From positions 118,076 through 182,075 of the forward strand of contig MNCI01027250.1 of assembly GCA_015680685.1 (NCBI GenBank): 64,000 bases of DNA, in the 5' to 3' direction. Positions 37,344 to 49,619 of the stretch are shown here, one piece after another. Below the pieces are notes generated by a model. That model did not search any database. It was not told the DNA's origin and was given only the letters and a program-made list of their open reading frames with translations. Source of the DNA: Gnetum montanum. Its lineage: Eukaryota > Streptophyta > Gnetopsida > Gnetales > Gnetaceae. How positions within the stretch are numbered: the stretch's first letter is position 1; the number at the start of each line of letters is the position of its first letter. Both the position numbers and the translations under genes were made by a program.

Positions 37344-37348
37344 GAAGG
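37344..37348. repeat. Target-site duplication, left copy (element 4)
   Basis: GAAGG adjoins the 5' LTR and recurs exactly at 47,205-47,209. Confidence 0.9.
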
Positions 37349-38169
37349 TGATGAGCCACGATATCAGGGCTACGATATCGGAGCCTTCCAAGCGATATCG
37401 GACATTCGATATCAGGTCCTATCTTATCACCTATAAATAAGAGGTGGGCACACTTGGTTTGGCAATAGTTAGTTAATTAGTCTTAGTCCCTTACCTGAAC
37501 TCCTACCTTTTTCCCTTCTTAGAGTTAAAATTATTTCTGAGTGCCCGCAATAGGAGTCATAAAGTAAACAGATCCTTATTCGAGCATTGTGTACCTAAGC
37601 ACACCTTGTGGCCAAAAATAAAGACAAACTTTGTGATATACCTTGTAGCATTCAGAATAGCTTATTTAATGTTATTTACAGTTATTTAATGCTTTTCTTA
37701 GTTAATTAATGTTCTCTCTCTCACCTTGTTAACTGTCCCAAGTAAGCACACTCAATACAACCACTTCAAGCATGCGTGGAACACTTGGTAACCTAGTAAT
37801 GGTTAGCATTTGGTAATCCTAGTAGTGTTGCACTAGTTCAGGATGTGTATGGCAAGTGGGAACAAACGTTGGTGTTAGGACTAGTTACGGCATAGTTGAT
37901 TAGTTAAATTAAATTAGTTACTTAATTAGTTCACTTCTCCCTTTGTAGCACTAGGACATAAAACATCAAAAAATATATAAAAATCATATAACTCAAGATT
38001 ACTTAACCATACAATCGCGCTATACAAGTAAGCTTGGGAAGACAACGATTGACTAACCTGCCCAGGTTCTGTAAAGATGCATAAGCACCTAGTCCTTGGA
38101 ATTTGACCAGATCATGCATGTACACTTGTATTCGTATGGTTGAGTGTAGAGATACCTCCCCACTCATCA
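37349..38169 (+). repeat. Element 4, 5' LTR with promoter
   Basis: It starts TGATGAGCCACG and ends CCACTCATCA. Four GATATC palindromes sit at 37,360, 37,374, 37,394 and 37,408 (spacing 14, 20, 14), followed by TATAAATA at 37,432-37,439. By position the transcription start would lie about 30 bases further on, leaving a U3 of only about 115 bp. The rest is conserved with the other three LTRs of this family. Confidence 0.92.
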
Positions 38170-38189
38170 TTGGTGCCATTTCTAGGGAC
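38170..38189 (+). other. Element 4 primer-binding site (tRNA-Asp type)
   Basis: TTGGTGCCATTTCTAGGGAC follows the LTR end directly. It is a decayed form of the tRNA-Asp complementary sequence and matches the site of element 2. Confidence 0.75.
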
Positions 38190-38307
38190 TTTGTTGTTTG
38201 AGCACTAGCTAGAACTTAGGAAATCTTCACATTGTTGGAACAAACCCTTAGGGTTGGTTATCTTATAATTAGTCAAATGAAAATCATTGCACATTGAATA
38301 GACAATT

Positions 38308-40930
38308 ATGTCTCCTTCTTCTTATGAGAGTGTTTCATTACCTAGGTCCAATACAGGGAACAATCGGAGGCATAGTACACATGATAATCTGCCAGTCCCT
38401 CAAATGTTTCATGTGGTATACGTTCATCTCAATGAGTATATACCAAACTTTACCTTTATCCTCCACTAGGATGAACAACTAGGTTGGCTTAATTTAGAAG
38501 GTAAAACAGTGTTACCTCCCGATCACTCAGTCTCGGGCACACTCCTTCGTGCTCTCACAAAAATTGGTATGTAGCACTTACAGGTAGAGTACGTTGTGCA
38601 TGATCATGACTCAAGAGAGTATTGACCCACGAAGGCATAATGTCAAAGGGATCTACAACAAGAGAGACATTATGAATCCATGAAGGGGAAGTTGTCTCAG
38701 AATGTCTTGTTTGTCATAGGTGAAAATGAGGGTGTTGAACCTACCTTAAGAAGTCTCCCACACAATGATGTTCCCTTTGTTGACTTTGGTCAAGGGGTGG
38801 TGTATTAGAATCTTCACTCAACTAGCCATACCCCAAATTCTAGTACCGATGAACACAAAGGATCTGAAAAAGGAATATGAACACATGACAAAGATGGACA
38901 TTCTGATTGTAACTGCTATTGAGGCCATAACCACCGAAGAGAAGGAAGCAGGTACCATCATGGTGAGGGTCCTCCTTCTTCTTCACCTTCATCATATCCT
39001 TCACCCTCTCCTTCAGGATCTAGATACAATCACAAGGAACAAGATCCTGAGGAATGGTAAGTGAAACAAGAATCATAGACAAAGCAACCAAGAAAGGGGA
39101 TGAGGGCATTCTAGAGAAACTCATCGTGAAAAGAGGAAGAGTAGGAAACAACATAGGCAACATAGACGCCATAGATCATACGATCACAATGAACCCCTAC
39201 TTGCTACCTGAGGTATGCTAGATATAACTGAGGCTATTAGAATCCCAAAAAGGCACCAAAAAGATAGTAGGATCAAAAGATTAGACATGAAAAATATCTT
39301 ATGATTTGAAGAGGGATACAACACTGATCCTAAAAATCATTTGCAAGCATTTCACAATGCATGTCCATTGCAAAACATAGAAAATGAGTGGCAAAAACTC
39401 AAGTTGTTTCCATGGACACTGATCAAGGAAGTGAAAAGCTAGTACTGGTCTTGAGAACTAGAATCCATTCGCTAATGGATTACCATATTAGAATTTTTCA
39501 ATGATAAGTATCAAATGTACTCACAAGTGTCCAACCTATGAAAGTAAATCCAAGGATGGAAAAAAGGAGGACATGGACCCTTGGATGCTGCCATGGGCCA
39601 ATATTATGCACTATTACATCATTTCCTAGGCAATGGTTACTCACAAAGGGAACAACTACACCATCTCATAAATGGGCTTAGGCACAAAATGAGAAGAACC
39701 CTTGGGACTTATGCCCAAGGAAGGCTATCTGAGATTAGGGTTCATCAAGTACAAACATTGTTGGAGCAAGTTGCTAAAGAGGAAGGTGAGTTAAGGAAAA
39801 GAGAGAGTGTAGAAGAATATAACAGAGATCCTTTCCTTTGAAAGAAAGGAGTTAGATTTTGTGAGGATGAAGAAGAGTAACCACTTTAAGAGATGGTGAA
39901 TAGGAAAACCTTGCCTATTCAAAAACTTGCATTGGAAGTATCAACAAAGGTGGACCAAATGTGGGACTCCCTAGATAATGAATTTCAAACAATTCTCAAA
40001 ATAGTAGAGGAGACTAGAGAGCAAGGTAGTGATCAAGAAAGAAGAAAAAAGAGAGAAGCTAAATATGCATGTAACAAAGGTAAGGACAAAGTTTCCATCA
40101 TCGAAGAGGTTGTGGATTAGGATACAGACAATGATGGTGGATGTGCGATATGCCAATATGACCATCCTAAGGGATGTTGCCCTGTAATCTAACATCTGTA
40201 GAAGTCTAGGATGTATGCACTCAATCCACGATTAAACAAAAGGCAAACACCCCGAAGGTTACCTTATCCCTAAGGTAACCTAAGGCAGTTCCACCAACCC
40301 TTGATGTATTATCCAAGTGGAACTCCACCACAACCAAATGAGCAATATCAATAGTGGTAGCACCCACAATTATGGGGAATGCCACCACCATGTCAACAGT
40401 ACCCTTACTATCAACCCGATTCATATGGATACTACGTGCAGTAGCTAATCTCTCCACGTGACTCTACTAGTCACGTTGCTCCCCAACCTCACTACCACAC
40501 CTATGAGTATTATAGAACTCCTTCTCCTAGGGGTGATGTTCCACAAACATACTATCCTTCTCATCTGGCTGCATCTCTTCCACCCTTAACTCCATTACCA
40601 CATGCTCTAGCCATGTAGGGCGAGCTCCCTGCCTAGCCGCAACAACATAACACTACAAGGGCTGTTAATCCTCACCCTACTGTTGGTTTAGACAACCACG
40701 TAAAGAAGAGACCTTTCTTTAGGATCTATAGTCCAACCAAGTCCTTGCAGTCACAAGAGGCTAATTCTCTAAAGGCCTCACATCATTCGAAACTTCAGAA
40801 CTCCCTTCAAACCAGAGGCCACATGCAACACACATGATCATGTTGACACATGCCATTACCAATTGGATTAAGGTTGGCCATCTTCCTAGGAAATTCTCTT
40901 ATCTTTGGAGTCCTATTATATATTTACAAA
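38308..40930 (+). pseudogene. Element 4 gag remnant
   Basis: The start at 38,308 (MSPSSYESVS) is equivalent to that of element 2. The central gag domain is shifted between frames. GYSQREQLHHLINGL (39,630-39,675) and MVNRKTLPIQKL (39,893) are clear landmarks, and the Cys-rich knuckle patch CAICQYDHPKGCC is at about 40,144-40,182. A Tyr/Pro-rich linker follows to about 40,830. Many in-frame stops and several frameshifts are present, more than in the element 2 copy by eye. Confidence 0.8.
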
Positions 40931-43900
40931 TTGCTAGAAATGAACCTTGCAAAGATCTTTTGGATTCAAGTTCTTGTGTCAACTTAATCTCTCAAGAAAT
41001 GTATAAATCTTGGAACCTACCTCCATTGAAAAAGAGTAACATACTTTTAGAGCTAGCCAACCATTCCATCACCGTCCCATTGGGACTAGTGGAGGACATT
41101 ATCACCACTATTTGTGGATGGTTGTATCTAGCCGACTTCCTAATGATTTAAGTTAACAACTGTAAGGGGGACTTCCCAATCATAATGGGAAGAGCATGGC
41201 TAAGCATAATTGACACACGCCTAGGAATTCCTAGAGATATCAAAGGAAAATATGTTTGAAAACATCAAGAAGAAAAAAGTTCCATGCATCGCATATAGTG
41301 ACATAGGGTGTAATTATTTGCAGAATTCCTTGTTCGTACAATGTGTAACATTGCCTGCATGCAACCAATGTGCACAAGTAACTAACATACAAAGATGCTT
41401 GTATGCAGCAGCCACAAGATAGGAAGGCACCCAATGGTTGATAGTTGACCAAGAGAGTAATTCAACTATATGCATGGAACCAACTAAGGGTTTAACTTGC
41501 ACTTACATCGATAGCATAAACACATTAGAGCAAGTCCATCACCAACTTCCAAGTCTTGACATTGAAAATATCAACTAGGGGAAGTTGGAAATCCCTGACA
41601 ACTTTAAGTAAGAGCCCCTTGAGTTAAAACTGTTGTCCATTCATATGGAGTATACATTTCTCAAAAATGGAAAATCAGTAATTATTAATGCTAAGCTCGC
41701 TCCTCAACAAAAAGAGAGACTGCTAAAAATGATAAAAAATGGTCAAAAGTCTTTGCTTGGTCATATCCCAAATTAATTGGAATAGACCCTAGGATATGCC
41801 AACATAGGATTTACACTGACCCCTCCATGAAGCCTTGACGACAACCACAAAGTTGATTGAACTTAAAGCTAAAGCAAGTGGTTAAAGAAGAAATTGAACA
41901 ACTTCTAAAAGCTGGGTTCATCTACCCCATTGCTGATAGTAAATGGGTTAGTCCCTTACTTATTGTGCCTAAAAAGGAAGGTAAATGGAGGGTGTATATA
42001 GACTTTAGGCTACTGAACATGGCAACATTCAAAGACCACTTTCCATTGACATTCGTCGACCAGGTCTTAGACACCATTGTAGGGCATTGCTACTATAGTT
42101 TTTTGGATTAATACAGTGGATACAACCAAATTCAAATAGCACTAGAAGACTAAGCCAAGACCACATTCACAAGTCCTTGGGGGAAATTTGCATACAAACA
42201 AATGTTGTTTGGCTTGTGCAATGCTCTTGCATCATTTCAATGTTTGGTTCTAAGTATCTTTTAGGAGCAAATAGGGAATGGTATAGAGGTCTTCATGAAT
42301 GATTTCTCCACCTATGAAGTAGACTTTGAACAAGCATTGGACCAACTAGAGCAGGTATTGAAATGATGTGTTGAAACCAACTTAAGGCTTAACTGGAAAA
42401 AAAATCCATGTAATGATCCAAGAAGGCATAGTATTAGGGCATAAGATTTCACAAATAGGGATAGAGGTAGACCCCAAAAAGATCAAATTCATCCAAGGAA
42501 TCACATGCTAACCTGAAATGGTAAAAGACATCCGATCATTCCTTGGACACACTCGCTATTATAGAAGATTCATAGAGAACTTTTCAAATGTTGCAAAATC
42601 ATTATTTGAATTAATGAAAAAGGATGTAACTTTTGAATGGACTAGAGAATGTGAGTTGGCTTTTCAAACTTTAAAACAGACTCTTGTAGAAACACCTATT
42701 CTACAAAGTCCTAACTGGTCTAGACCATTCCATATAATGACTGACACACCCAAATTTGCTTTAGAAGTTGTACTTACATGGTTAGATGACCAAAAATAAT
42801 AGTATTATATTCACTATGCAATTCAAAGTATTACTGGTGCACAAGTCAACTACACCACAATGAAAAAGGAATTAATGGCTGTGGTGTTTGCACTAGATAA
42901 GTTCAGGCACTATGTATTGGGCTATAAGGTATTTGTACACATAGAACATAGTGAAATTTGGTTCCTACTGAATAAACCAATGGTGAGCCCTTGCATCATA
43001 CAATGGCTCATAATCTTATAAGAGTTTGATATTACGATGATAGATCGTAAAAGCACCAAGAATGTTATTGCTGATCATTTATCTCGGTTAAGATGGGACA
43101 ACAAAGAGGATGAATATCTACTTTCTAATTACTTTCCTGATGAATTCTTCTTTGTAGGTGTAGTAAATAATCAATTAACCATGGAAATAAATTGGTATAG
43201 TAGCATTCTCCTTACACAAGAAACACCACAAGAGTTAGATGCTAAAAGAAATAGTAGTTTCTTCACTGAGCCAAATATTTCATGAAAATTAATGGAAACC
43301 TTTATAAGGTATGTCTTGATGGCATGGTCTGAAGGTGTGTTCCCGATGTAGATCAATTACGAGTTCTCCAAGATGCTCATGAGGGTCCTTGTGGGGATCA
43401 TTATGCTTGGAGACAAACAAACATCAAAATCTTGCTTGTAGGATATTATTGGCATACATTGCTCCTAGACGCTCATCATTTCGTCCAATCTTGTGAGTGC
43501 TGCCAACATGATGGGGGAATGACTACTAGGATGGAGGATCCACAATAATGGATTTAAGCTTTAGAACCCTTCGATATATGCGGAATTGATTTTATAGGGA
43601 CTATTACACCAATGTCCAATGGAAAATCTTACATTGTTGTTACCGTTAACTACTTTATAAAATGGGTAGAAGTAGCTGTTGCTATGGACTGTACATTTCC
43701 TACCACTACACAATTTTTTCAACAACAAATCTTTAACAGGTTTGGCATGCCTCGTGCACTTATTTCGGATAATGGTACACATTTTACAGGTGCAACTTTT
43801 CAAAAATTGATGCAATGCTTAGGAGTTGAACACAAACTAACTACACCATACCACCCTCAAGAAAATGGTCAAGCTGAAGTAACCAATAGGGAGATTCCAA

Positions 43901-44480
43901 AAATATTGACAAGAACCATTAGCAAATATAGGTGAGACTGGAGCACCAAACTGAACGATGCTCTTTGGGGATACCGCTCCACATGGAAACTCCCTATGAG
44001 TTAGTGTATGGAAAACTCCCAATGCTTCCTATTTAAGCATAACTCCATACACTATCTATGGTGTGTGATCTCAACCTTGATCTTAATATAGCACAAAAAG
44101 AACGGTTAATGAACCTTAACCTGTTAGAAGAGAACCAATTAGTTGCCTTATCATCTAATGAATTACAAAAGGATTTTAATAAATGATGTCATGACCTGAA
44201 AATTAGAAAAGTTAAGTACCAACTAAGAGATAAGGATCTTTATTTGAACCCCACACATGTGCCACAATGCACTAAATTTCAAACTCTATGGGAAGGACCT
44301 TATATTTTTTATGCAACTTTTCCTTCAAGAGCCATGATGATTTACAAACCTAATAGCCCAGATAAGAAATTTCTGGTCAACATCCAACAAACCAAACCTT
44401 TCCATGAGCCTAGAATAGCCAATGCCAAAACTACCTCTATTGGTGGACAACCCTGCTCCCTGTTTCAAATCTCCTCCCTC
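40931..44480 (+). pseudogene. Element 4 pol remnant (protease, RT, RNase H, integrase)
   Basis: Protease: LDSSSCVNLISQEMY near 40,960-41,003, with the D-L-G triad changed to D-S-S. RT: WVSPLLIVPKKEGKW (about 41,945) to FMNDFS, where the first Asp of the catalytic pair is Asn (codon 42,298-42,300); a stop also replaces the Gly in SFLDGYSGY. RNase H: FLGHTRYYRRFIENF (42,537) to HLSRLRWDN (about 43,100). Integrase: finger at 43,380-43,510, then GIDFIG (about 43,583), SDNGTHF (43,767) and QAEVTNRE (43,872), so all three catalytic residues are kept. The C-terminal part QCTKFQTLWEGPYIF is at 44,267. Frames are broken in several places. Confidence 0.9.
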
Positions 44481-46411
44481 TAACTCAGTCATGGGGGAGA
44501 GGGCCACTAATGCTAATCATTATCAGCCCTCAGTTCCTTTTGTATTTTTGTTTTACACATTTTTTTTCTACACATTTTTTCATATTTACTTATTTTTTGT
44601 TTTACACCATCATTATCATTTTTACTATTTCTTTATTTGTTTCATTTACTTTCATTCATCATACAATAGGTGCTCATGATGGTGGATTGTCCTATAATGG
44701 TGTTGATTGATAATGTTTGGTTTTTACCTTTGATTTTCAATGTTGATACTAAGATATGGTTTCTTTGATAAAATAGGCAATGAGTCCATGTCATCCATTC
44801 ATCCATTCAACTCTATGGTTTCCCTTTGTTTGGAAGTGTACTGTCCTTTTTTTTCTAAGAAAAACTTATTAATGAAGTGGTGGCTTAATACTTTTCGAAC
44901 CAAGGAAAGATTCAAATGGATTGAAAAGGGTGTGACTTCAAGGGGATTCGATGCATTTGTGTTGACTATTCTCTTGGGTACTTGGATGCTTTTCATGAGT
45001 CTTCTGCCATTCTGCTATTGACCAACTATCAGGATGTTGAATGAATCTAAATAAGTCTTTACATGGTGTGGTTCTCACATAAAAAAAACTAGTGGGAATT
45101 CAAAGCACACCCCGTAGACATCATAAAGAAACATGGGCTGCAAACACTGGTTATGGAATGGGAAAGACATGTTACCACTGCCTAAAGGTTCCATCTAACT
45201 AAGGCCCTTTCTCACTTCCTTCTTCCCTATCTTTCTCTCCTTGGAATGGTGGTGACTTGATGGACACATTCTTGTTGCTTCACGAGGATGGGTTGGTCAA
45301 ATGTATTGATGCGAGTCAATGGATGTTGTTGGTGAGTTCGGACTTAGGATGAATTTTATTTAGTCACCTTAACCACATAATACACAAGGAACTTTATACA
45401 ACCTTTCTCTTGGGATTCCATTCCATTTCCTCCTCTTCTTCCATATTTCTTCCCATATTCCACCTCATTGCCAATTTTATGATTAGTCTATGTCTTGGTT
45501 GATGCATTGTTAGTCTTCGGTAAACTCTTGTGGGTAAGTTCTTAATCATTGTTTCCATATGTCATTCCAAGAGCCTATGAACTCTTTGAATTGTGAATCT
45601 ATTAGGGCATAAAAGGCATGGACCTGCTTTGGGGAAGACCCACTAACATTCCTTTTTGATGAAATTGTTAAGTTCTTTTCCTTAAACATTATTTGCAATC
45701 AACCATTTCTTGTTTCATCCCCATTCATGACATCCATTTTATTAGCTTCACCATTGTTATTTCCCTCATCTTCAATGTTCCTTCAATTTTTTCACCCTAT
45801 CACTACTGGAGGTTCACTCTTAGTCATGTGGGCCTTGTCACAAATTTTTCCATTCAATTACCTATCTCACCCCTACACCTTGGGTAGTTATCAATTAAAA
45901 ACCTCTAACCTATTATCTACCATAGCCACAACCTAGCCAATGCACTTATATTGAGGTAAGGCATCAACTACATTATTGCTTATCTATCATTGCTAATTCG
46001 CGACTATGTGTTGTGTGTAGATGGTGATTACATGAACAATGGACTAGGATAGGAGGAAGCACTCAAGATTTACTGGAGCTGTAGTGTTTATGCAAGGAAC
46101 AAGTTTGGTCATGTGGCTATGGATGAACAATGAAATGCAGATTTCTGACATCAATAGCAACACACCTCATTTTCTTTTCTCTCTCTCTTTCTCTTCAAGC
46201 TATCAAATGAGGGTCTGGATGTCATCTATGTACAGTGTTCACGACAATGGACAAGGACACCAATTTTGTAATATGTTTGTTGATCCATTCATCAGGAACT
46301 TTGTGTTTGTTATTCCCTATCACTATCAATTCTCATTCAGCCAATAATCCCATACCTTCCCAATATTTTGTAAGGAACTCGAGGAAAATTTTTCATTCAG
46401 TCATGGATCTA
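44481..46411 (+). other. Element 4 post-integrase region
   Basis: This is collinear with 6,298-8,290 of element 2. Short open stretches include 44,740-45,021, 45,727-45,936 (MTSILLASPLLF start, frame also open in element 2) and 46,084-46,347 (ends YQFSFSQ, as does its element 2 equivalent). Hydrophobic and Ser-rich composition is noticeable but no envelope motif was recognised. It could be an envelope-like frame, as in other Athila elements, or untranslated sequence. Confidence 0.55.
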
Positions 46412-47204
46412 TGATGAGCTGTGATATCGAGGCTGCGATATCGAAGCCTTCCAAGTGATATTGGACATTCAATATCGGTTCCTATCTTGTCACCTATAAA
46501 TAAGAGGTGGGCACACTTGGTTTGGCAATAGTTAGTTAATTATTCTTAGTCCCTTACCCGAACTCTTGCCTTTTTCCCTTCTCAAAGTTAGAATTATTTC
46601 TGAGTACCCATAATAGGAGTCATAAAGCAAACGGATCCTTGTGGTCAGAAATAAAGATGAACTTTGTGATAAAATTTGCAGCATTTAGAAAAGCTTATTT
46701 AATGTTATTTACAATTATTTAATGCTTTCCTTAATTAATTAATGTTCTCTCTCTCTCACCTTGTTAACTCTCCCATGTAAGCACACTCAGTACGACCACT
46801 TCAAGCATGCGTGGAACACTTGGTAACCCAGTAACGATTAGTGTTTGGTAATCCCAGTAGTGTTGCACTAGTTCAGGATGTGTACAACAAGTGGGAATGG
46901 ATGCTAGTGTTAGGACTAGTCAGGGTGTAGTCGATTAGTTAAATTAAATTAGTTACTTAATTAGTTCACTTCTCCCTTTGTAGCACCAGGACATAAAACA
47001 TCAGAAAATATATAAAAATCATATACCTCATGATTACTGAACCATACAATCATGCTACACAAGTAATCTTGGGAAGTCAATGATTGACTAACCCACCTCG
47101 GTTCTGTAAAGGTGCATAAGCACCTAGTCCTTGGAATTCGACCAAATTGTGCATGTACGCTAGTATTCATATGGTTGAGCATAGGGATACCTCACCACTC
47201 ATTA
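46412..47204 (+). repeat. Element 4, 3' LTR
   Basis: It begins TGATGAGCTGTG and ends CCACTCATTA. It lacks about 28 bp present in the 5' LTR (after the shared GGATCCTT near 46,637); the deletion ends lie in a repeated CCTT, suggesting microhomology. The palindrome array is partly decayed here (GATATC, GATATC, GATATT, AATATC). TATAAATA is intact near 46,495. Confidence 0.92.
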
Positions 47205-47209
47205 GAAGG
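47205..47209. repeat. Target-site duplication, right copy (element 4)
   Basis: GAAGG follows the 3' LTR of element 4 directly and matches 37,344-37,348. Confidence 0.9.
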
Positions 47210-47899
47210 CTACATGTTTATGTTGTAAGGCCATAAAGAAAATTTTGTAATTAAATGTAAACATACGGTAATCAAGCAATGAAAGTATAAAATACATTAT
47301 AACATGCTATAATGTGATACGAAAAATGCTATGATTGCATTGCTAATTTATGGCCTTGGTAGGTCACAAGTTTAAGGTCTTGGTAGACCACTATGTATTT
47401 TTTTTATGAGTTTTACAATTTTAAAAGTTTGTATAGATTTTTGGGTTTTAAATTTCTATGGTTTTTTAAATGAAAGTGTAAAAGACCAATCATGAACGAG
47501 TATAAATTATAAATTTCATGTAAACATGAAAAAGAGAAACTAAGTAGTTTAAATAAGGCTAAATGAGGTGAAGCACAATGAAACAAAATAACACACATAA
47601 ACAAAAGGTCAAAACTAGGATATGAAATAAAAAAAAAGTCACATGATATTAAGATGGGAATAAGCAAGTAGATGATGGGAAAAATTGTGCAACTATTTCC
47701 TAATCTTTGAAAGATTAGAAAAATTATATGGCCTTCGTTGCATAATCCTATACTTCCTATCTCCCTCATTGACAATTTTAAATTGAACTTTTCCCACATT
47801 TCATTCATGGTTTGATTGTTTTTGGTCTTGGCTTCATCTATTTCATTGGGCCTCTCAAGTTCACTCTTGACAGTAAGAGTTTCTTATTAAAACTCCACT

Positions 47900-48460
47900 T
47901 TGAACTCTTATTTCATGTCAATGTTATTAATTGATAAAGGGACCACACTATCACCATGTATGATTATTTCACCTCCTTCATAAGGCAAATGGATTTCTTG
48001 TAGATGGGATAGGAAGCTACTCATAATTGAGCTAACTAAGACCTTCCTAAGATTAAATTAAATCCTTGTCTCTCTTCCACCACCAAGAAGTTCGTAGATG
48101 TAGAGAATTGTTCCCTTGCTATGAAGTCTAAAGAGATAGAACCCTTCACTACTACCCACAATCCATTAAATGATTTGAGAGAAAAATTAAGAGTTCTTTG
48201 TATATGTTCTACCAAGCCTAGATGCTTAACAATGATAAAAGGTATAACATCGATTGTTGCTATGTCATTAATGTATACTCTATGTATTTTATATTGTCAC
48301 TCTCTTATGGTTATAAAGAGAGGGGCCCTTGTTACCTTACCATCCTGGGGATTGGCCTTTACCTCACTATCACAAAACGCTAGGGTAGTTGACTTCGTTT
48401 CTTTCCTAGGAAAAGGTGGCACTATTACTATGTGAATTGATTTTTCATTCATAGGAATGT
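47900..48460 (-). pseudogene. Tat-type aspartic protease remnant
   Basis: Read on the - strand, VYINDIATIDVIPF near 48,275-48,235 aligns with the V-D-N-G-S-S-x-N-V-x-P block of Tat proteases, but the catalytic Asp-x-Gly reads Asn-Asp-Ile. KSFNGLWVVVKGSISLDF (about 48,170) and FNLILGRSLV (about 48,050) are the following conserved blocks. The open frame 47,413-47,808 lies just downstream and has no recognisable domain. The enzyme would be dead. Confidence 0.65.
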
Positions 48461-49619
48461 CCTAACTAATGATAATTAAAGTCAACATCCTTACTAAGGA
48501 TTCACGATGAGTAGAGGATGTTACTACTAGGTCATTTGGGCTCAAGGAGGTATTTTTATGCTTTAAGGAAAGCTTCACTTGCTCCATGGGATTGACGAAG
48601 TCCTTATCATTATTCATTATTTTTTTTATTACCATTAACTTTCTCTATTCTACTTAGGATTCAAACCTTGTGCTTTAGAGTTTTTGGTCTGGCCCCCTTT
48701 CCTTTTTCTTGTGGTTTACATTTCTCCCTAGTATAACTTGTTGAAGTAGTTTAAGCATTGGAGCTTATGGGGATGGTTGAAATATGTGTGGGATTTAGTG
48801 AACCCATTTCCTTCCATGAATTTACTTGCTTGTTATCTTTGAACTTAGGCTTGGGGGCATGTTTCTTGCATTGCTTGATTGATGACTTCTTGTTATCATG
48901 TTGTGAAGAGGTTGTTGCATTGGCCACCACGAGAGGATGTTGGTCAACATGGGTTATAGGCCTAGTGGTAATGGGAGGGGCACTCTAATAACAAATGGTT
49001 CTTTAGGAAAATTAGATGATGGTATCCTTACAAAAAGGAATCCTTGAACTTGATGAAGTTGAAGGGCCTTTTTGATTATGAGGACATACTTGAATCATAA
49101 ATGGCTCCCTAGTAGGCCTTAGGCCATTACTAATGTTGAATGTTACTATTGTGTAAGGGCTATTATTTACATTTAACAAATATTTATATACTCACATGTG
49201 TTAGTTCTAAGGCCTATTCAGGTTAGAAGAGTCTAACACTAACTTTCCATTGTGTATCATCTTTTGCAAGTCATTATTTAAGGCCAAGAAAAATCAAAAT
49301 CATGATTAGGTAATTGATGATAGTGGTAGAATCAGTCTAGTTTGAAGTATTTTGGCACTAGTGAATCATCCTTGGTTGATACAATGGGATCCTTAGAAAT
49401 CTCACACAAATGTTCATGCCCGCATTCTTAGTCATTTGCTTATACTAGATATGGCCACTCTTGAGCAGCTAGTCAAGGTGCTCGAAGGATTTCAAAGGTA
49501 ATTTTCTATATTTTAACCAATCCTTTTTCTTAAATTTAGGCCTAGACAAGTTATAGGTAGAGGCCTCCAATGTTTTAGGTTGAGTAGTTGTGGCAAGGGC
49601 CTTCTATTGATTCATCTTT

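Larger units (their letters stand above)
37349..47204 (+). mobile_element. Element 4: near-complete Athila-type Ty3/gypsy retrotransposon
   Basis: This 9,856-bp element has an 821-bp 5' LTR, PBS, gag, pol, a 1.9-kb post-integrase region and a 793-bp 3' LTR, between perfect GAAGG duplications. It is collinear along its whole length with element 2 but on the other strand, so the two form a long inverted pair about 22 kb apart. Decay has followed a different path: here the integrase catalytic residues are kept but the RT Asp-Asp motif is broken. Confidence 0.93.

Noticed and set aside
44510-44710. A Phe/His/Tyr-rich hydrophobic frame after the element 4 integrase
   Set aside because: Its composition reflects T-rich low-complexity sequence. 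The counterpart in element 2 is similarly low complexity, so I do not call a membrane protein.
47413-47808. A 131-codon hydrophobic - strand frame
   Set aside because: Only its first part could continue the Tat protease region. The remainder has no domain and is biased by T-rich sequence, so it is not called as a gene.
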